Shown: piece by piece, positions 17,951 through 26,119 of the stretch
Layout: each line of letters opens with the position of its first letter
Numbering within the stretch: the first letter of the stretch is position 1
Notes under the pieces: model-generated
What the model was told of the DNA's origin: nothing
What the model saw: only the letters and a program-made list of their open reading frames with translations
The model's database searches: none
Made by a program: the position numbers and the translations under genes
Assembly (NCBI GenBank): GCA_043804635.1
Contig: JAZDIU010000051.1
Span: 1 to 47,317 of the forward strand
Source: JAZDIU01 sp043804635
GTDB taxonomy: Bacteria; Chloroflexota; Dehalococcoidia; Dehalococcoidales; UBA2162
DNA: 47,317 nucleotides
Reading direction: 5' to 3'

Positions 17951-17973
17951 AGCGCACGCTTCCCGGGTGCGCT
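17951..17973 (+). promoter_or_regulatory. Leader hairpin before the second response regulator
   Basis: AGCGCAC and GTGCGCT (7 bp, perfect) flank a nine-base loop. It covers the ATG at 17967, an argument for the downstream start at 18006. Confidence 0.4.
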
Positions 17974-18005
17974 GTGTACGGAATGTATATGCAGGAGAAC
18001 GTAAA

Positions 18006-18647
18006 ATGATAAGCGTGATGCTGGTTGACGACCACCCGGTAATCAGACAGGGCTTGCGAGCATTGTTGGAAGCAGAGCCGGATATACAAGTGATTGGAGA
18101 AGCTGGAGACGGTCTGGAAGCATTGAGAATGGTAGCAGAACTCAGCCCAAGAGTTATCGTTCTCGACCTTATGATGAAGGGCATAAGCGGCATCGAGGTC
18201 GCCCGCCAACTCAACAGAAGCTCAACCACAACCGCTATAGTTATCTTTTCCATGCTCGGCAGCGAGCACCACGTTCTGGAAGCGCTGCGTGCCGGGGTCA
18301 GAGGCTACGTTCTCAAAGAGTCACCTTCGGACGAGTTGGTAAAAGCCATCCGCGAAGTTGCTGCCGGGAACAGATATCTCTCGGCGGTATTGTCAGAACA
18401 GCCTTACTTACAAAGTCTGACAGGGAGCAACTCTTCATATATATATAGCAGACTGACGTCTCGCGAGCAGCAGATACTGGAGCTTTCGGCGCAGGGGAGT
18501 ACGTGCGCTGAAATCGCTCAACAGCTTAGCATCAGCCGGAGGACAGTCGAAGCTCACCGGGCTAATATGATGCGTAAACTCGGAATGTCTAACCCGGCGG
18601 CCCTGCACTATTACGCTTTTCAGCAAGGAATCCCCTTTAAGGCTTAA
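18006..18647 (+). CDS. NarL/LuxR family response regulator (2)
   Basis: This paralogue of the preceding regulator has 213 residues when started at the ATG 18006, which has AGGAGAAC just upstream; a longer frame from 17967 would start inside a hairpin. The receiver has VDDHP, VLDLMMKG and YVLKESPSDE with the phospho-site and lysine kept. The output HTH is LTSREQQILELSAQGSTCAEIAQQLSISRRTVEAH. The two receivers agree through most of their length, while the linkers and DNA-contact helices differ, so they may answer one kinase but bind different sites. Confidence 0.93.
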   Translation: MISVMLVDDHPVIRQGLRALLEAEPDIQVIGEAGDGLEALRMVAELSPRVIVLDLMMKGISGIEVARQLNRSSTTTAIVIFSMLGSEHHVLEALRAGVRGYVLKESPSDELVKAIREVAAGNRYLSAVLSEQPYLQSLTGSNSSYIYSRLTSREQQILELSAQGSTCAEIAQQLSISRRTVEAHRANMMRKLGMSNPAALHYYAFQQGIPFKA

Positions 18648-18681
18648 CAGTGCCGGAAAAAAACGGGGAAAGGGGAAGCGG

Positions 18682-20982
18682 ATGAAGATAATTGGATATG
18701 CCAGGAGATGGCTTAGTTTAATAGCAGGATTAATCTTACTTCTAGGAATACCGGCTTCTCCGGTTGTTGCTGCCGGTGCGATAACATTGAATCCGACCAG
18801 CGGGACGGTGGGCACGACAGTCACTGTTACTGGTTCCAGTTTCCCGGCGGGCGACAATTATACAATCCAGTTCGCCGGGCTGGCCGCGGGTGCCGGGGCA
18901 ATAAATACTTCAGGCGAATTAACGATAAATATAACGGTCCCAACCTATCCGAGAGGACAATATACCATTACCACAACCACAACATCTAACGCCACAGCTA
19001 GTCAGAGCTTTACTATAACACCGACTATAACATTAAATCCGTCATCGGCCCGTCCCGGAAGTCAAATATTGGTTAGCGGTACAGGATTCCAAGCCAGCTC
19101 GATTATATCCATTGTCTTCGACACGAGTAATATCGGTAACGTCATTACCAACAGCATTGGTAGTTTCACTAACCTTTCGATTACTATCCCATCAACTGCC
19201 AGCGGGTCACATGCCATAACCGGGAGAGATGATACTGGTTCCTCCCCGGCCGTCACCTTTAGCACCCAGCAAGCGGTGATAACACTCAGTAAGTCTTCCG
19301 GAAATGTCGGCGACCAGATTACAGTCAGCGGCTCTGGGTTCAGGGCGAGTTCCAGCGTGTCTATCCTGTTCGATAGTACCAGTCTCGGGGCAGCCACTAC
19401 CGATATCGCCGGAGCCTTCACTAACTTCACGATTACCATACCAGGCAGTTCTAAAGGCAGTCATGTGATAACCGGGCAAGACTCCACCGGTGCTTCTCTC
19501 GGCGTTACCTTCGAAATACAACAACCAACAATTTCTATTAGCCAAACATCAGGACGCGTCGGCGACCAGATTACGGTCAGTGGTGCCGGATTTAAACCCA
19601 GTTCGAGCGTATCAATTCTGTTCGATGGCTCCAGCGTCGGGAGTGTGACTACCGACACCACAGGCTCTTTTACCGGCTTCGCCATTACCATACCATCCGG
19701 TTCTCAGGGAACCCATACTATAACCGGTAAAGACGCCAATAATACTTCTCTAGGTAAAGAGTTCATAATCTCTCAAAGCTTGAGCGTTAGCCCCCTCTCG
19801 GCAACCGTCGGTGGAGCAGTCACGGTTAAAGGTTCAGGTTTCGATAAGAAAGCAACGATTACAATCGATTTCGACGGGGCGCCGCTTCAGACAACTGCGA
19901 CCACAGATGCGGCAGGTGCTTTCACCGCCAGTTTCACTGTTCCGGAGGCGGCGGGCGGAACACACCTTATCGATATCCGCGATAACAGCAACAACGGAGA
20001 CACCGTTTCCTTCGCCGTGACCCAGAAACTAAGCATTACCCCTGATACCGGACCTTCCGGCACGATGATTAAAGTCGACGGCGCCGGATTTGCGGCTAAT
20101 CAGCCAGTTACAATTAAATTCAACGGAACGCCGGTTTCCCTCGTGCCATCATCGGTTAGTACCGGCTCTCAGGGCAGTTTCAGTGCCACTTTCGAGGTGC
20201 CAGCGTGTCTGCCGGGCAGTTATGGGGTAGAAGCTACTATCGGCAGCCAAACGGCAAGTGCCAAGTTCAGTTCAGCCCTGGCAGCAACTATCAGTCAGAC
20301 TACAAGCGAAGCATCGCCGGGACACGTTGGTATGCAACTTACTATCAGCGGGGTCGGCTTTAAACCCAACGTAACCGTTACCATTACCAGAGCCACTATA
20401 CAACAACCGATGGGGACGGCAAAAACCACCGCTCAGGGCGCTTTCTCAATCGACTTTACCCTTCCACCATCACCAGCGGGTCACCACACACTAATCGTGA
20501 CCGATGGTGAAAATACAAGACAGTTCGATTTGTTTATTGAGAAAGAAGCACCATCATCACCCTTGTTACTTAAACCGGATTCCGGCAAGAAATCAAAAGA
20601 GCCGGTGGTTTTCCATTGGAAAGGCATTACCGATATCAGCGGAGTTACCTACATGCTTCAGGTTTCCAAAAATGAGAACTTCGCTTCAGTAATTCTGGAA
20701 CAGGACGGCCTGAAACAGAACGAATTTACAGTACCCGAGGGCGAATTAGAAGCCGTAACTAAAGAGAATCCATACTACTGGAGAGTTAAAACCGTCGACG
20801 GCGCCTCTAACGAAAGCGACTGGTCTGAAACCAGGTCTTTCTCTACGGGCTTAATGTTTACTCTACCTAACGGTGAACCCGAATTGACTTTATCTGCGTG
20901 GATGACTTACCTGGCCGGTGCCGGTATCATCCTGCTGATTGTATTGAGTTTCTTGATAGGCAGGAAAACCAATTCTTATTAG
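18682..20982 (+). CDS. Secreted, membrane-anchored protein with IPT/TIG-like beta-sandwich repeats
   Basis: This protein of 766 residues has a signal peptide (about 1-31, ending PVVAAG). About seven repeats of about 85 residues follow, each with the pattern GxxGxxVTVSGxGFxxxxxVxIxFDG and a later TxxxGxFTxxxTIPxxxxGxHxIT, typical of IPT/TIG folds. After these comes one Fn3-like domain (about 630-720, PLLLKPDSGKKSKEPVVFHWKG and YYWRVKTVDGASNESDWSE), then one membrane span (about 735-757) and a short GRKTNSY tail. The plan (signal, sandwich repeats, C-terminal anchor) is the same as in the Fn3 protein at 8649. It follows the response regulator by 34 bases and may be under its control. Confidence 0.85.
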   Translation: MKIIGYARRWLSLIAGLILLLGIPASPVVAAGAITLNPTSGTVGTTVTVTGSSFPAGDNYTIQFAGLAAGAGAINTSGELTINITVPTYPRGQYTITTTTTSNATASQSFTITPTITLNPSSARPGSQILVSGTGFQASSIISIVFDTSNIGNVITNSIGSFTNLSITIPSTASGSHAITGRDDTGSSPAVTFSTQQAVITLSKSSGNVGDQITVSGSGFRASSSVSILFDSTSLGAATTDIAGAFTNFTITIPGSSKGSHVITGQDSTGASLGVTFEIQQPTISISQTSGRVGDQITVSGAGFKPSSSVSILFDGSSVGSVTTDTTGSFTGFAITIPSGSQGTHTITGKDANNTSLGKEFIISQSLSVSPLSATVGGAVTVKGSGFDKKATITIDFDGAPLQTTATTDAAGAFTASFTVPEAAGGTHLIDIRDNSNNGDTVSFAVTQKLSITPDTGPSGTMIKVDGAGFAANQPVTIKFNGTPVSLVPSSVSTGSQGSFSATFEVPACLPGSYGVEATIGSQTASAKFSSALAATISQTTSEASPGHVGMQLTISGVGFKPNVTVTITRATIQQPMGTAKTTAQGAFSIDFTLPPSPAGHHTLIVTDGENTRQFDLFIEKEAPSSPLLLKPDSGKKSKEPVVFHWKGITDISGVTYMLQVSKNENFASVILEQDGLKQNEFTVPEGELEAVTKENPYYWRVKTVDGASNESDWSETRSFSTGLMFTLPNGEPELTLSAWMTYLAGAGIILLIVLSFLIGRKTNSY

Positions 20983-21053
20983 ATTTATTTTCTAAATGCC
21001 ACGGTATAAAGCTCAAAATCTCTTTGATTAGTAACGAACCCTATACCCTGACT

Positions 21054-21081
21054 CCCCTTCACCTTTGAAAAGGTGAAGGGG
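21054..21081. terminator. Perfect 13-bp hairpin downstream of the IPT protein gene
   Basis: CCCCTTCACCTTT pairs with AAAGGTGAAGGGG across two bases. A short T-rich stretch follows at 21088-21091. It could end the IPT transcript, but the sequence also looks like a dispersed hairpin repeat. The rest of 20983-21438 holds no credible gene; a TGACCCATTTT word at about 21191 recurs at 38763. Confidence 0.5.
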
Positions 21082-21438
21082 AAGAGCTTTTATCTGAGAG
21101 TGTCTTCGCCCCCTCAGATTTTCCTACGTTAACCTAACAAGAAACGAATTCCTAAGCAACCGTTATGCCCGACACTATTCTCCATTCTTACCGTGTAAGT
21201 GACCCATTTTGACTGGTTAAATTTGACCCTTAGGTAATTGCGCTCTATTTGTGGCTGTTATACATTAATAAAAAGGGGTAACCCCTGTGTAGAGATTACC
21301 CTTGAGAAGGAAACATTAAACTGAGTGTGGTGACCAGTTTTGTTGCCCTTCTGGTGATTATTATGACACGAATGCTTATGAGTGTCAATAAGATTAGATG
21401 ATTATGGCAGTTGCCCAGGGGTGGAGGTGAGTAGGACA

Positions 21439-21990
21439 ATGGTAAAACGGGTGATATTAACTTTAGTGCTTATGCTTATAGCGGCGGTTATTTCAGCCGC
21501 AGCAATTAATCCTACCGCCGCACAAATGACTCTGGTCGATGCGAAAATGCAGCTAGGAAAACAAGACATCGAAACCGGAAGCCTGACAGCAGTACTGGAA
21601 GGCGATAATCTTAAAGTAACTTATAATACTATCAACGGCTGGACTATAAACGATACGCACCTTTATATAGGCAGCAGTGCCCCGAATGTCAGCCTGTTGG
21701 GGGCATTCCCATTCAAACACGAAGGATTAAACGGCGTTACATCAGACAACTATGTCGTCTCCCTGAGTGAATTTGGCCTAACTGGCGGCGATACCGTCTT
21801 TATTGCCGCAGAGGCCAGCGTTCAAAAACCGGCCCTTCCAGGTCTCTTAAAGGAGAGCGTCTGGGCAAACATATCCCCTGCTCCGTCGGAGGAAAACTCG
21901 AAGTTCTTCTCGGTAATAATTTCCTATCCCGGTATCTTCGATAAAATAATTAAATGGTTCCCTTTCAAAATCCAGAAAAGGGCCGCTTAA
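21439..21990 (+). CDS. Small secreted hypothetical protein
   Basis: With the ATG at 21439 (GGAGGTGAG upstream) the product has 183 residues: a signal peptide KRVILTLVLMLIAAVISAAAINPTAA and then a mature beta-rich domain. It has no cysteines after the signal and no membrane anchor. The sequence TINGWTINDTHLYIGSSAPN resembles surface proteins that describe a calculated property of extracellular domains in other bacteria, but I cannot assign a family. It is convergent with the larA-like gene (four-base gap). The function is unknown. Confidence 0.75.
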   Translation: MVKRVILTLVLMLIAAVISAAAINPTAAQMTLVDAKMQLGKQDIETGSLTAVLEGDNLKVTYNTINGWTINDTHLYIGSSAPNVSLLGAFPFKHEGLNGVTSDNYVVSLSEFGLTGGDTVFIAAEASVQKPALPGLLKESVWANISPAPSEENSKFFSVIISYPGIFDKIIKWFPFKIQKRAA

Positions 21991-21994
21991 AGGA

Positions 21995-23257
21995 TTATCC
22001 TCCCGGCAAATATTGAATCGTCCCGTCCGGGATTACGGCGACTTTAGCTTTTCCGGGATAGTCCTTAGTCAGGTGTTTAAGCGCTTCATTCCATGTCTTC
22101 GCCCAGATAATCGAGTCCAACGGAGCAATACGGTCGGCCTGGGCTAGATCAATATACTCGGTTACCAGAATGAGCTTCTTAACACGGGAGAGCAGGTGGG
22201 AGCGCCGCTGCCAGTACCGGCCGCCGATATTCTTTCCCCAGCTACCACCAAGATAATGGGTGATGAGTCCATCCGGAGCGTTGATTATCAAAACCATGTC
22301 TCCACCGGCTTCGCCGAGCATCCGTACTCCAAGAGGAGAGGCATGAAATGGCTCTGTGCTCTTTGCATAGGCATTGGCAATAACGATATCCATATCACTC
22401 ACAGGCTCGGTAATATAGACTTCTTTTGCAAGCTTAACCCCTTCCAGATGCTCCGCCAATGGTTCTCCGACAAATAAGGCACTTATTTCTCGTTTAGCAT
22501 TGATTATTGCATCCACCTTTATATCCAGACCGGCCATCTTTGCGGCTTCGGCAATATCCAATCTCAGCTCATTTTCTTCGAATCCATTGCCATAGGTCAT
22601 CGAACCACTTCTTCCCTTCTGGTGTGCCCTCGATGCCAAAGAATGGTTGGCGGCAATGGTATCCATAGAAGCCACACCGGGCAAGACAATTTTGCCGCCA
22701 CCACCAAAGGAGGCTGCGGCGTGGGGAACAATACACCCGATACCTATCTTCAAATCGCAGGCCATCACTTCGCTGTTGATAGAAACGTTCGTTCCCCGGC
22801 TGGTTTTACCTACGAATGTACAATTCTCATAAGGATTGTGATTGTAAACCGGGAACCTATTTAAAACAGCTTCGCCCAATTTCTTGACGAAGTCCACGCG
22901 CGTAAGTCCCCGGTGTGCTCCAAGAGCGACGATGAACCTGATATGCCCATCCGTAATACCGCCAGCCGCCAGTTCCTCAAGGACATAAGGCACAATCTCA
23001 GCTATGGGCGTAGGTCGAGTAGTGTCATCGAAAATTATTACTACTTCTTTTTTACCTTTGGCAAGCTCTCTTATGGTTGGCGAACCGATAGGATTCGAAA
23101 ATGCCTTTTTCATCTGAGACGGAGTGAGCCGCGGTCGGTCACAGCCACGCATCGGACAGACAGCCACATCCCAGGAAGTCGGCAGTTCAAGAGTAAACTC
23201 AGTGTCTCCATACCAGGCTAACTGCAAGACTTTTACGATTTTAGAATTAGGCATCAT
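21995..23257 (-). CDS. larA: LarA family nickel-pincer racemase/epimerase
   Basis: LarA enzymes (DUF2088) use the nickel-pincer nucleotide cofactor to interconvert 2-hydroxy acids such as D- and L-lactate. Key features are DDTTRPTP (77-84), H115 (GAHR), and H179, K189 and H205 in VPHAAASFGGGGK and AANH. These line up, five residues shifted, with the H174, K184 and H200 of Lactiplantibacillus LarA. The usual GFSGG loop is SFGGGG here, so the substrate may differ. It has 420 residues, near family length. GGAG precedes the tandem ATG codons at 23257/23254. It follows the selenoprotein gene by 32 bases, and larB and larC lie 13 kb away. Confidence 0.9.
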   Translation of the reverse strand: MMPNSKIVKVLQLAWYGDTEFTLELPTSWDVAVCPMRGCDRPRLTPSQMKKAFSNPIGSPTIRELAKGKKEVVIIFDDTTRPTPIAEIVPYVLEELAAGGITDGHIRFIVALGAHRGLTRVDFVKKLGEAVLNRFPVYNHNPYENCTFVGKTSRGTNVSINSEVMACDLKIGIGCIVPHAAASFGGGGKIVLPGVASMDTIAANHSLASRAHQKGRSGSMTYGNGFEENELRLDIAEAAKMAGLDIKVDAIINAKREISALFVGEPLAEHLEGVKLAKEVYITEPVSDMDIVIANAYAKSTEPFHASPLGVRMLGEAGGDMVLIINAPDGLITHYLGGSWGKNIGGRYWQRRSHLLSRVKKLILVTEYIDLAQADRIAPLDSIIWAKTWNEALKHLTKDYPGKAKVAVIPDGTIQYLPGG

Positions 23258-23289
23258 TCTCTCCTTCGTTATCGATTATTTGTAGTATT

Positions 23290-25002
23290 TTATATCGAAC
23301 CCAGGTCATCTTCAGCCTGCTTCAACAGCTCGTCCCAGTTCGGCGGTAGTTGTATCGGTGCACTGGTTAATTTCTGCGGACAACAGCCGACCTGCAGCCA
23401 CACCATATGGCCTGACTGTAATCCACCGGCAACCACGATCTTTATTCCTTTAGGACTCATCGTTATGGGCATCGGGTCCCGGGCGATTCGCTTGCCCGGT
23501 ACCCACCAGGCAGAAACGGCAGGTCCCAGTTTAGACGACGGGATTTTTGAATTCTCCCACAAATAAGTCTTGACTTTTTCTTTAGACCAATCGGATTTAG
23601 ACAATCCCTGAGCAGAGCCTCTCGCCATAATAAAGATTCCAGCCGCTCCTTCCGGATTGTAAGGCTGTATCCAATAATTTCCATTCGGAACTGCCATTGC
23701 CCCGGCCGCCCGGTTTAGAGTAGCCAGAGCCGTCTCTTTGTCACCGACTTCTCCACCGGGAACATTAACGACGCCAGACACGGCATAGGCAGTGACGGTA
23801 TTGCTACCCGCCGGGAAGCCCTGTTCGACGCTTAGTTGCGGCCAATCGGAAGGAAGTCCTTCCTCATCTTCAGCGAAGACGACGTTAGTGAACCGGGCCG
23901 GCCCACCGTGTATGGACATTGTTCCCGTTCCGGGAATAGCTCCCCCCACGTTCTGTAACAGCAGTCTGATGGCACGTCCGATAGAAGCACCGGCGGGGTG
24001 AAGCGGGTCGGGTCCCAGACAACCATAGCCCGAACTAAGGCGAATTTGTCTGGCAACAGGTCCGTTTATGATAACCACCGGGCATACGTTACAGGTAGTG
24101 GCGTTCATAAGCTCATGGCTGAAAGGAGCATCGCCGATAGCCGCCAGAGCGGCGAGCAGGACGGGCATATATTCCGGTCGTCCGCCAGCCATCGCCAGAT
24201 TGACCGCAACTGTTTCTACCGTGGCAATTCTACCTCTGGGGCGGATTTTCATCACAACTTTGTCCGCAGATAAATCTGTGCCTGTCAAAATCCATTTGAC
24301 CCGTTTTTCGGTGGGCGGCATCAACGGTAGTCCATCGCTCCATAGATTTCTCAAAAATAGCTTGTTAACATTGGCAACGGCTTCTTCGTAGTCTTTACCT
24401 TCGACTGTAATCCGCGGCGGAATAACCTCTTCTTTAGCTCCTTTTTGGGGCTTCCAATTGGTAAGTCCGGCAACCAGCTCGTCCAATCTATCCTCGATAG
24501 GGGTCAAGTTGCTGTTGGGCACAAACATCTCTACCGGGAATACGACCTGAGATGCCTCGGCAGGAAGTCCGCCGGCGGCAAATGAATTCTCCACTACATT
24601 AGAAAATCCGCCTTCGCGGGTAACCATCACCGTGGGGATGCCTATCTTCTCGACTATAGCGGCAGCACGGCCGCTTTCGGCTGAGCACGACCCTCAGGCC
24701 GCATTACCAACAATCGCACCATCGCACCCTTTGTCTTTTACTATCTTGGAGAGGGTCTCAGCACTAACAAGATACGTCCCTGGGAATTCGGTGTAAGGAA
24801 TGATCTTCATATCGGGGAACCGCTTTTGCAGTTGCTTCCTGATTTCGGGGAAGGTCCGGAAGTCTTCCCAGACACGGTCGGACAGCTCACAAATGGTCTT
24901 ACCCTTCAGGTTAGTCAGGCGAGGGGCATGGCGTTGAATCGCTTCAGGAGTCCCGGCAGGCTGATAAACTTCTAAAGATACTTTTGATTTCTGTCCCTTC
25001 AT
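23290..25002 (-). CDS. UGSC family selenoprotein with in-frame UGA (Sec103)
   Basis: Two abutting open frames (25002-24694 and 24693-23290) are in the same frame, separated only by a TGA at 24696-24694. Read as selenocysteine the product has 570 residues and a contiguous motif U103-G104-S105-C106, within VGNAAUGSCSAESG. This is the defining redox motif of the UGSC (seleno)protein family, whose function is unknown. The part before Sec is an alpha/beta region (KGKTICELSDRVWEDF), and after it come TVMVTREGGFSN and a long C-terminal region with NATTCNVCPVVIINGP and VGCCPQKLT. GAGGAGG precedes the ATG at 25002. The neighbours DUF6282 (upstream) and LarA (downstream) are cotranscribed by spacing. 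No sel genes are in the window. Confidence 0.9.
24658..24675 (-). promoter_or_regulatory. Candidate bacterial SECIS hairpin
   Basis: On the minus strand AGCGGC-CGTGCT-GCCGCT forms a six-base-pair perfect stem with a six-base loop containing GU. The loop starts 24 bases after the UGA. Bacterial SECIS elements sit in the coding sequence just past the UGA and present a G/GU in the apical loop for SelB. The position and shape fit; folding was judged by eye. Confidence 0.6.
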
Positions 25003-25064
25003 AATTTGCCTCCTCTATCTTAATTCCGGTCGCGAGCTTAACCTGGACACCACACCCCTCCTGG

Positions 25065-25084
25065 ATTCCAGCCTTCGCTGGAAT
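25065..25084. repeat. ATTCC-type hairpin repeat (2)
   Basis: ATTCCAGC-CTTC-GCTGGAAT lies in the gap between the DUF6282 and selenoprotein genes, flanked by CTGG and GACAG as in the other copies. Confidence 0.75.
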
Positions 25085-25098
25085 GACAGTTATGGGTA

Positions 25099-25947
25099 TC
25101 ACGTCAGACCCAGCAATTTGGCAGGATTGCTCTTTACCATAAACTCTATTTCTTCCACAGCCAGTTTACATCTTAGCATAGTGGCAATCATCATTCTCAT
25201 TCCCTCGGCTGGCGGAGGGTTATGGTTTTGACCGAAGTCTGTAGTTAAGATACAATGTTCCGCTCCCACCGCTCTAACCGACTCGGTTATTTTCATAGGG
25301 TCGAGCCTTTCTCCGAGCGGCATAGTATCGACAAAACAGTGTTCGATATAAGCCCCTTTCTTGACCATTTGCTGCTGTTCCTCATTACTAAGCGTGGCAC
25401 CGACCATCTTCGTCAAAGGGTGGGTAGCTATTATCTTGGTGATTCCTTTCTCTCTAGCTTCGTCAACCAGAGCAAATGCTTCCTGTGCAGAGACATGACC
25501 GGTGGCTAGCACCATATCATATTTTTTCACGATGTCCAGAATTTGCTGAACCACCGGTAAAATCTTCCCTTTTTCATCAACAATCTTAATGCCTTCACCG
25601 CTGAGGCGGAGTTTCTGATGGTCGTTTGCCGAGGAAAGAGTCGGCATCCAGACTACCTTGGCGCCTAACATAGCTGAGATTTCAACTGCTGCCGGATTTA
25701 AGCCGCCGACACCAAAATCAAGGCTGATACTGCCAAAGACAGTGATATTGTGGACTTGCTGGCTTACCAAATAAGCTATTGGTGCTGTGGGATAATCATG
25801 ACTTTTGAGAACGATGGCTCTCATTCCGGCGGCTTCTGCCTGTGACACCGTCTCTAACGCATCCAAACGCCGTCGGATGTGGGCATCGGGACCGTGGTGC
25901 ACGTGCATATCAATCGAGCCTTGCAACAGCTTATCCAGGGTACTCAT
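25099..25947 (-). CDS. DUF6282 family metal-dependent hydrolase
   Basis: This is a 282-residue TIM-barrel, amidohydrolase-like protein. The N-terminal metal site is DMHVHHGPD (H15, H17, H18); later histidines lie in VLATGHVSAQEA, ATHPLTKMVGAT and EHC, and an aspartate in LTTDFGQNHNPPP. This set is typical of the DUF6282/TatD-like amidohydrolases, whose substrates are not known. AAAGGAG precedes the ATG. It is the first clear gene of the set DUF6282, UGSC selenoprotein and LarA. A carboxylate MFS gene lies 170 bases upstream. The enzyme may open or hydrolyse a compound used by the others; this is inference. Confidence 0.78.
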   Translation of the reverse strand: MSTLDKLLQGSIDMHVHHGPDAHIRRRLDALETVSQAEAAGMRAIVLKSHDYPTAPIAYLVSQQVHNITVFGSISLDFGVGGLNPAAVEISAMLGAKVVWMPTLSSANDHQKLRLSGEGIKIVDEKGKILPVVQQILDIVKKYDMVLATGHVSAQEAFALVDEAREKGITKIIATHPLTKMVGATLSNEEQQQMVKKGAYIEHCFVDTMPLGERLDPMKITESVRAVGAEHCILTTDFGQNHNPPPAEGMRMMIATMLRCKLAVEEIEFMVKSNPAKLLGLT

Positions 25948-26024
25948 TTCTTCGCTCCTTTATCCCATAAAACTCGACCCCATTAGCATACAATATCTCT
26001 GGGAGAAATTAAAATAGGTAGTCC

Positions 26025-26044
26025 ATTCCGTTGGAAAACGGAAT
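26025..26044. repeat. ATTCC-type hairpin repeat (3a)
   Basis: ATTCCGTT-GGAA-AACGGAAT. The stem differs from the other copies at three paired positions yet stays fully paired. Confidence 0.7.
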
Positions 26045-26070
26045 CCAGTAAAGATTTTAGAGACTTCTGA

Positions 26071-26090
26071 ATTCCGACTTTCGTCGGAAT
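26071..26090. repeat. ATTCC-type hairpin repeat (3b)
   Basis: ATTCCGAC-TTTC-GTCGGAAT lies 26 bases after copy 3a, giving a tandem pair in the gap between the MFS and DUF6282 genes. Confidence 0.75.
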
Positions 26091-26119
26091 GGAGCTTTTG
26101 TTTGGTTATTGGAATTTGG

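Noticed and set aside
18682..20500. CRISPR-like or tandem DNA repeats in the IPT protein gene
   Set aside because: The periodicity is at protein level (about 85 codons); the DNA copies are too diverged and have no spacer structure.
21327..21401. A 24-residue hydrophobic peptide frame (GTG start) before the small secreted protein
   Set aside because: It is too short, has no ribosome binding site, and overlaps a TGACAC/GTGTCA inverted repeat.
24630..24696. Two separate genes (446 and 102 residues) in the UGSC region
   Set aside because: They are in the same frame, only the TGA separates them, and the joined sequence gives the UGSC motif; one selenoprotein explains the data better.
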